From DASVWZ01 sp036392935 (GTDB lineage: Bacteria; Acidobacteriota; Terriglobia; Terriglobales; Acidobacteriaceae), in contig DASVWZ010000239.1 in NCBI GenBank assembly GCA_036392935.1, positions 48,868 through 112,867 of the forward strand: 64,000 bases of DNA, written 5' to 3'. Under the pieces are notes generated by a model. That model worked only from the letters and a program-made list of their open reading frames with translations. It had not been told where the DNA came from and ran no database searches. Within the stretch, counting starts at the first letter, position 1. Each line of letters opens with the position of its first letter. A program made the position numbers and the translations under genes. Positions 60,936 to 64,000 of this stretch are shown here, piece by piece.

Positions 60936-61886
60936 TCATGCCGCTCGCGGCGCAACTTTGTCGCGATAGAAATAACTGAACACCAAAGCCGTCGCCAGCA
61001 GCGCAATCGGCGTTAGCACGCTGGCTTCCGGACCTACGATTCCGCCCGTCAGCCACACCGGCCCGTGGAACGACGAACTCAGCGTACTGTGATACGTCAC
61101 CATCCCACTGTCAGGGACGCCGTAAAAAGTCTGCCCCCAGTCGTATCCAAGGTGAAAACCGACCGCCGCCCAGATGTTTCCCGTTCGACGCAAGAACAGG
61201 CAGAGCAACAGGCCGAATAACCCAGTGGCAATCACACCAACCGGCGTCTCATTGGCATTGAACGAATGCCCGTAGGCGAACAAAACGGATAACACAATCG
61301 CCCCCGGCCAGAACCCAATTCCCTCACTTAACGTGAACTGCAAATAGCCCCGCAGTAGAAATTCCTCAAAGAATCCCGCCAGCAGGAACGCCACCAACCA
61401 TGCCGCCACCGACGTCAACAGCGTCGTTCCATGAACCGCCAATCCGTTAATTCGAAAGACGCCGCACAAAAACATCACCAGCAGCGTGCCGCTGATCATC
61501 CCAAAGCCAAGTGCCGCCCCCACCCAGAATTCCTTCTTGAAGGCGCGGCTCCACGACAGGCCGTACACGCCGAATCTGCGGTGCTCGATCTTCGCCATGA
61601 TCCAGGTCGACAGGCACAGCAGGCCCAAGGCCCAGAACTCGGCATTCGCCACCATGAACGGCGTCGGTGTAACTTCGCCGGAATGCTTCTTTGCTTCCAG
61701 AAATCCTTGCACTCCGCCATTGCGAATCAGCAGACACGCCGCCAGCAGCGCCACCGTCAAAACCGCAAAGATCAGCAGCCGCCAGATGACGCGCAGACCA
61801 TCCGGCCCGAAAAATATCTGTTTGAAGCCGGAGGTCGATCCCGGCCGTGATTGTTCCTGAAACGCCGTTGCAACTGGGAGATTCAT
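60936..61886 (-). CDS. CPBP-family intramembrane metalloprotease
   Basis: A 316-residue polytopic protein of the CAAX-protease/bacteriocin-processing (CPBP, Abi) family. The diagnostic pair Glu174-Glu175 with Arg179 is in GFFEEFLLRGYL; the second motif is FAYGHSFN and the third VGFHLGYDWGQ. About eight membrane segments. ATG 61886 has AAGGAG nine bases upstream; the frame is open to 62174 but covers the divergent TetR gene. It shares a 99-bp promoter region with that regulator and is a likely target of it. Substrate unknown. Confidence 0.9.
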   Translation of the reverse strand: MNLPVATAFQEQSRPGSTSGFKQIFFGPDGLRVIWRLLIFAVLTVALLAACLLIRNGGVQGFLEAKKHSGEVTPTPFMVANAEFWALGLLCLSTWIMAKIEHRRFGVYGLSWSRAFKKEFWVGAALGFGMISGTLLVMFLCGVFRINGLAVHGTTLLTSVAAWLVAFLLAGFFEEFLLRGYLQFTLSEGIGFWPGAIVLSVLFAYGHSFNANETPVGVIATGLFGLLLCLFLRRTGNIWAAVGFHLGYDWGQTFYGVPDSGMVTYHSTLSSSFHGPVWLTGGIVGPEASVLTPIALLATALVFSYFYRDKVAPRAA

Positions 61887-61937
61887 GTCGAGCTCCTTGC
61901 CGGATGGGCGCTCCAAAATCGCCTTTGCCATCCCACG

Positions 61938-61963
61938 ATGTAAATGTAAATTTACATTTACAT
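61938..61963. promoter_or_regulatory. Candidate TetR operator, perfect 26-bp palindrome
   Basis: ATGTAAATGTAAA and its exact reverse complement TTTACATTTACAT meet at the centre (61950/61951). It lies midway between the divergent CPBP protease and TetR genes, the standard place for an autoregulated TetR operator. Each half contains a repeated TGTAAA word. Confidence 0.85.
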
Positions 61964-61985
61964 TTCTGTCAAGTATATTTTCTGC

Positions 61986-62663
61986 ATGTCCGGACGTACC
62001 CGCAAAGCCATGAAAGCGCTCGAGCCACAGCAGGCCCGCAGCCGCGAATCGTTGCGCAAACTTCTGCAGGCCGCCGCCGAAGTCATGGGCCAGCACGGAC
62101 TCGAAGGTGCAACCATCCCCCGCATCGCCCGCCATGCCGGCCTTACGCCCGGCTCCGTTTATCGCCGCTTTCACGACAAAGAGGCGCTATTCGAAGCCGC
62201 CATCCTCGAGATCCTCGAACGCCAGGACGAGCAGATGCGCACCGGCATGACCCCGCTCATCGCCACGCCCATTCCGCTCGCCGCATTCGTCGATCAGGCC
62301 ATCACTGGCATGGTCGTCACCTACCGCGCCAAAGCCCCCCTGCTCCGCGCCATGCGCCAGTTTGTCCATAACCGCACCGGCACTCCGTTCGGCCGCAAAG
62401 TCACGGCTCTCGACCTGCGCTATTTCAAGCGCGTGGTCGACGTTTTCATGACCCACCGCGACGAGATTCGCCATCCCCAGCCGCGCCTTGCCGTCTCGTT
62501 CGCAATAAAAATGGTTGTCGGTACCCTTTTTCAACTCGTGGTCTTGCCCACCGACATGTCAGCCTGGAGAGGTTTGTTGCCCAAAGACGATCACGCGTTG
62601 AAGCAAGAGCTCACTCGGGCTTTCCTGAACTATTTAGACGTCGCCAAGACCTCGAAGACATGA
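61986..62663 (+). CDS. TetR-family transcriptional regulator
   Basis: A 225-residue repressor. The N-terminal DNA-binding domain (about 18-65) reads SRESLRKLLQAAAEVMGQHGLEGATIPRIARHAGLTPGSVYRRFHDKEALFEAA in shortened form, with the HTH at IARHAGLTPGSVYRRF. The C-terminal helices would bind a hydrophobic ligand. It is divergent from the CPBP protease, and a perfect 26-bp palindrome lies 22 bp before its start, consistent with autorepression and control of the protease. The inducer is unknown. Confidence 0.93.
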   Translation: MSGRTRKAMKALEPQQARSRESLRKLLQAAAEVMGQHGLEGATIPRIARHAGLTPGSVYRRFHDKEALFEAAILEILERQDEQMRTGMTPLIATPIPLAAFVDQAITGMVVTYRAKAPLLRAMRQFVHNRTGTPFGRKVTALDLRYFKRVVDVFMTHRDEIRHPQPRLAVSFAIKMVVGTLFQLVVLPTDMSAWRGLLPKDDHALKQELTRAFLNYLDVAKTSKT

Positions 62664-62975
62664 AGAGAACGAAACCGCCGCCAGCGAATCGGCGGGCCAT
62701 CTACAGTGAGAACTGCATACCGCACAGTCAGCGACCCTAGTCATTCCTCGGGATCGAACGATTATAGAACTTCTCTGCGCAAGAAATGCAAACTACTGCA
62801 TCACCCTAAAAAAATTTACGCAAAAACCGCGCTGGAAGCAGGATTTCCACTATACGTTGTCCTCGCGTGCGAGTAGAGTTGTTGTCGCGAGAAGCTTGCG
62901 GATAACCCAATTTAGTCTGTCGCAAGCGAACTCGCTACTCTAAAAACCATGACAAAACACTCAGGAGGACGCTCA
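62664..62975. other. Upstream region of the NHL-like gene
   Basis: About 310 bp without a gene. A seven-base inverted repeat GCTTGCG / CGCAAGC (62894-62900 and 62921-62927, 20 bases apart) lies about 50 bp before the start and might be an operator. AGGAGG at 62964 serves the following start codon. A T/A-rich stretch (about 62805-62825) may hold a promoter, not assigned. Confidence 0.45.
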
Positions 62976-63962
62976 GTGAAGAAGGCGATTGTTACAACCT
63001 TACTCATCGCATGTTTCGTCGGCATGGCAGTAGCTGCTGACACCCACAGCTACAGCGCGGCACGCCCCGGCGTGGTCGCGGGCCCAAAAATTCCGGTTCA
63101 CCAGTTCATTAGCCGCAGAGGCATGCAGCAAGCTGGCGCATCGATTTTCACCTCGGACTACGAAGACAACGCTGTCTGGTGGTACGACACCAAGGGTGAC
63201 CTCTTGGGTACGATCACAAACAACCTTCTCAATCCGCAGGGTCTCGTGACCGATGCCAAGAACAACCTGTATGTCGCTGATACCGGAAACAGCAACCTTT
63301 TGATCTATGCCAAGCCCTATACCAAAACGCCCAAGACGCTCGATGCTTCTGGCTGGTATCCGGTCGGCATTTCTCAATTCAACAACGGCGAATGGGTTGC
63401 CGCCGCGAACATCTTCGCGACCAACGGCGATGCCGGCTCCGTTCTGATCTACCGCTACAACAAATTGGTCCGGACCATCACCAATTCCAGCTTCTTCGAA
63501 TACTATTTCTGCGCCTTCGACTCCAAGGGCAACCTCTTCGTCGACGGCCGCGATGACAACGGCAACACCATCCTCGGTGTCGTCCTCTCCGCCACCGCTG
63601 GCGGCAGCACCCTCAAAGTCATCAGCACCGGAAATACCATCGAGTTCCCAGGTGGAATTGCAGTCAATGCCAGCGGCCAGGTCGCCATCGACGATCAGGA
63701 CGCCTCTACCGTCTACACCTACAACGGCCTTGCTCACGGATCGCTGGGTAACCCCATCAAGACCACCCCTCTCTCGGGCGTGGGTGACGGAGTTAACTTT
63801 GCCTTCATGGGCGGTGGCAAGACCCTGTGGGTCGCCGACGCTGTCAATCTGAATCTGACTCAGTACAACTACCCGAAGGGCGGCAGCAGTATCAATACCA
63901 TCACCCCCTCGGGCGCTGGACTACTGATCGGTGTTGCGGTTACACCGGCATTAGCCCCGTAA
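62976..63962 (+). CDS. Secreted NHL-like beta-propeller protein
   Basis: A 328-residue exported protein. The GTG at 62976, six bases after AGGAGG, starts a clear signal peptide (KKAIVTTLLIACFVGMAVAADT); an ATG at 62949 lacks such a site. The mature part has four or five propeller-like blades: NPQGLVTDAKNNLYVADTGNS, YYFCAFDSKGNLFVDGRDD, FPGGIAVNASGQVAIDDQDAS, FAFMGGGKTLWVADAVN. The pattern G-x-V-D-x-x-G-N-L-Y-V-A-D is that of NHL repeats. Function unknown; probable binding or scaffold protein in the periplasm or outside. Confidence 0.8.
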   Translation: MKKAIVTTLLIACFVGMAVAADTHSYSAARPGVVAGPKIPVHQFISRRGMQQAGASIFTSDYEDNAVWWYDTKGDLLGTITNNLLNPQGLVTDAKNNLYVADTGNSNLLIYAKPYTKTPKTLDASGWYPVGISQFNNGEWVAAANIFATNGDAGSVLIYRYNKLVRTITNSSFFEYYFCAFDSKGNLFVDGRDDNGNTILGVVLSATAGGSTLKVISTGNTIEFPGGIAVNASGQVAIDDQDASTVYTYNGLAHGSLGNPIKTTPLSGVGDGVNFAFMGGGKTLWVADAVNLNLTQYNYPKGGSSINTITPSGAGLLIGVAVTPALAP

Positions 63963-64000
63963 TTGCCTTAAGTCCTTGCTTTCCGGCGGACGCGCAAGCG

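Noticed and set aside
1..64000. tRNA genes, rRNA genes, transposases and integrases
   Set aside because: None was seen on reading both strands; a dedicated tRNA scan was not possible, so a single tRNA could have been missed.

Overview
The window looks like chromosome of an Acidobacteriota species (Terriglobia / 'Candidatus Koribacter' type). I infer this from the moderately high GC, the many secreted beta-propeller and Ig-like repeat proteins (GloVer-type repeats, BNR-like propeller, matrixin-like protein with Big_1-like repeats), a Trans_reg_C winged-helix regulator, tandem DUF3857/transglutaminase proteins, a futalosine-pathway menaquinone gene and scattered REP-like palindromes. It is a family-level guess; no rRNA is present to settle it. 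About 60 genes are supported, mostly single genes or short operons. I found no tRNA, rRNA, CRISPR array, transposase or prophage.

Layout. 0-6 kb: murQ (cut by the window edge) with a beta-lactamase-fold hydrolase, a secretin, RNase P RNA (minus strand, unusually long) and a YtxH/DUF948-like envelope pair. 6-12 kb: a sulfur-transfer run (iscS, a two-gene cassette resembling a toxin C-terminus plus immunity protein, mnmA), cytochrome P460, an AraC regulator and citrate synthase. 12-23 kb: a small HTH-like protein and a giant secreted propeller protein, a three-domain acyl-activating / ACP / acyltransferase fusion joined to two GT39-like membrane glycosyltransferases, then TPR and DksA-type genes. 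24-38 kb: M28 peptidase, a cellulose-synthase-like GT2 with a tiny membrane protein, bioY, mqnD, an M49-like peptidase, HAD, murB, family-5 uracil-DNA glycosylase, a START-like protein divergent from a membrane-bound winged-helix regulator, gtrA and CDP-alcohol transferase, and a cold-shock gene.

38-46 kb is more accessory: BrkB-like protein, a GloVer-repeat protein, a decayed phosphoesterase, a gene flanked by two heptamer repeat arrays and carrying a REP palindrome, and a secreted matrixin-like protein whose zinc ligands are gone. 46-52 kb is a pyrimidine-deoxynucleoside catabolic block (aldehyde dehydrogenase, deoC, NupC-type transporter, deoA, cdd). 52-64 kb holds small conserved proteins, threonine aldolase, two DUF3857/transglutaminase paralogues (one apparently catalytically dead), a metallophosphoesterase, a histone-deacetylase-family protein with an inserted segment, a CPBP protease divergent from a TetR regulator with a perfect 26-bp palindrome between them, and an NHL-like secreted protein.

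Genes that clearly work together: cdd-deoA-nupC with deoC and the aldehyde dehydrogenase (deoxynucleoside to acetate); the acyl-ACP fusion with its two translationally coupled glycosyltransferases; gtrA with the CDP-alcohol transferase; and the TetR/CPBP pair. The best candidates for something undescribed are the iscS-mnmA cassette, the active/inactive transglutaminase pair, the acyl-ACP/glycosyltransferase operon, and the overlapping start codons at 35157-35160.
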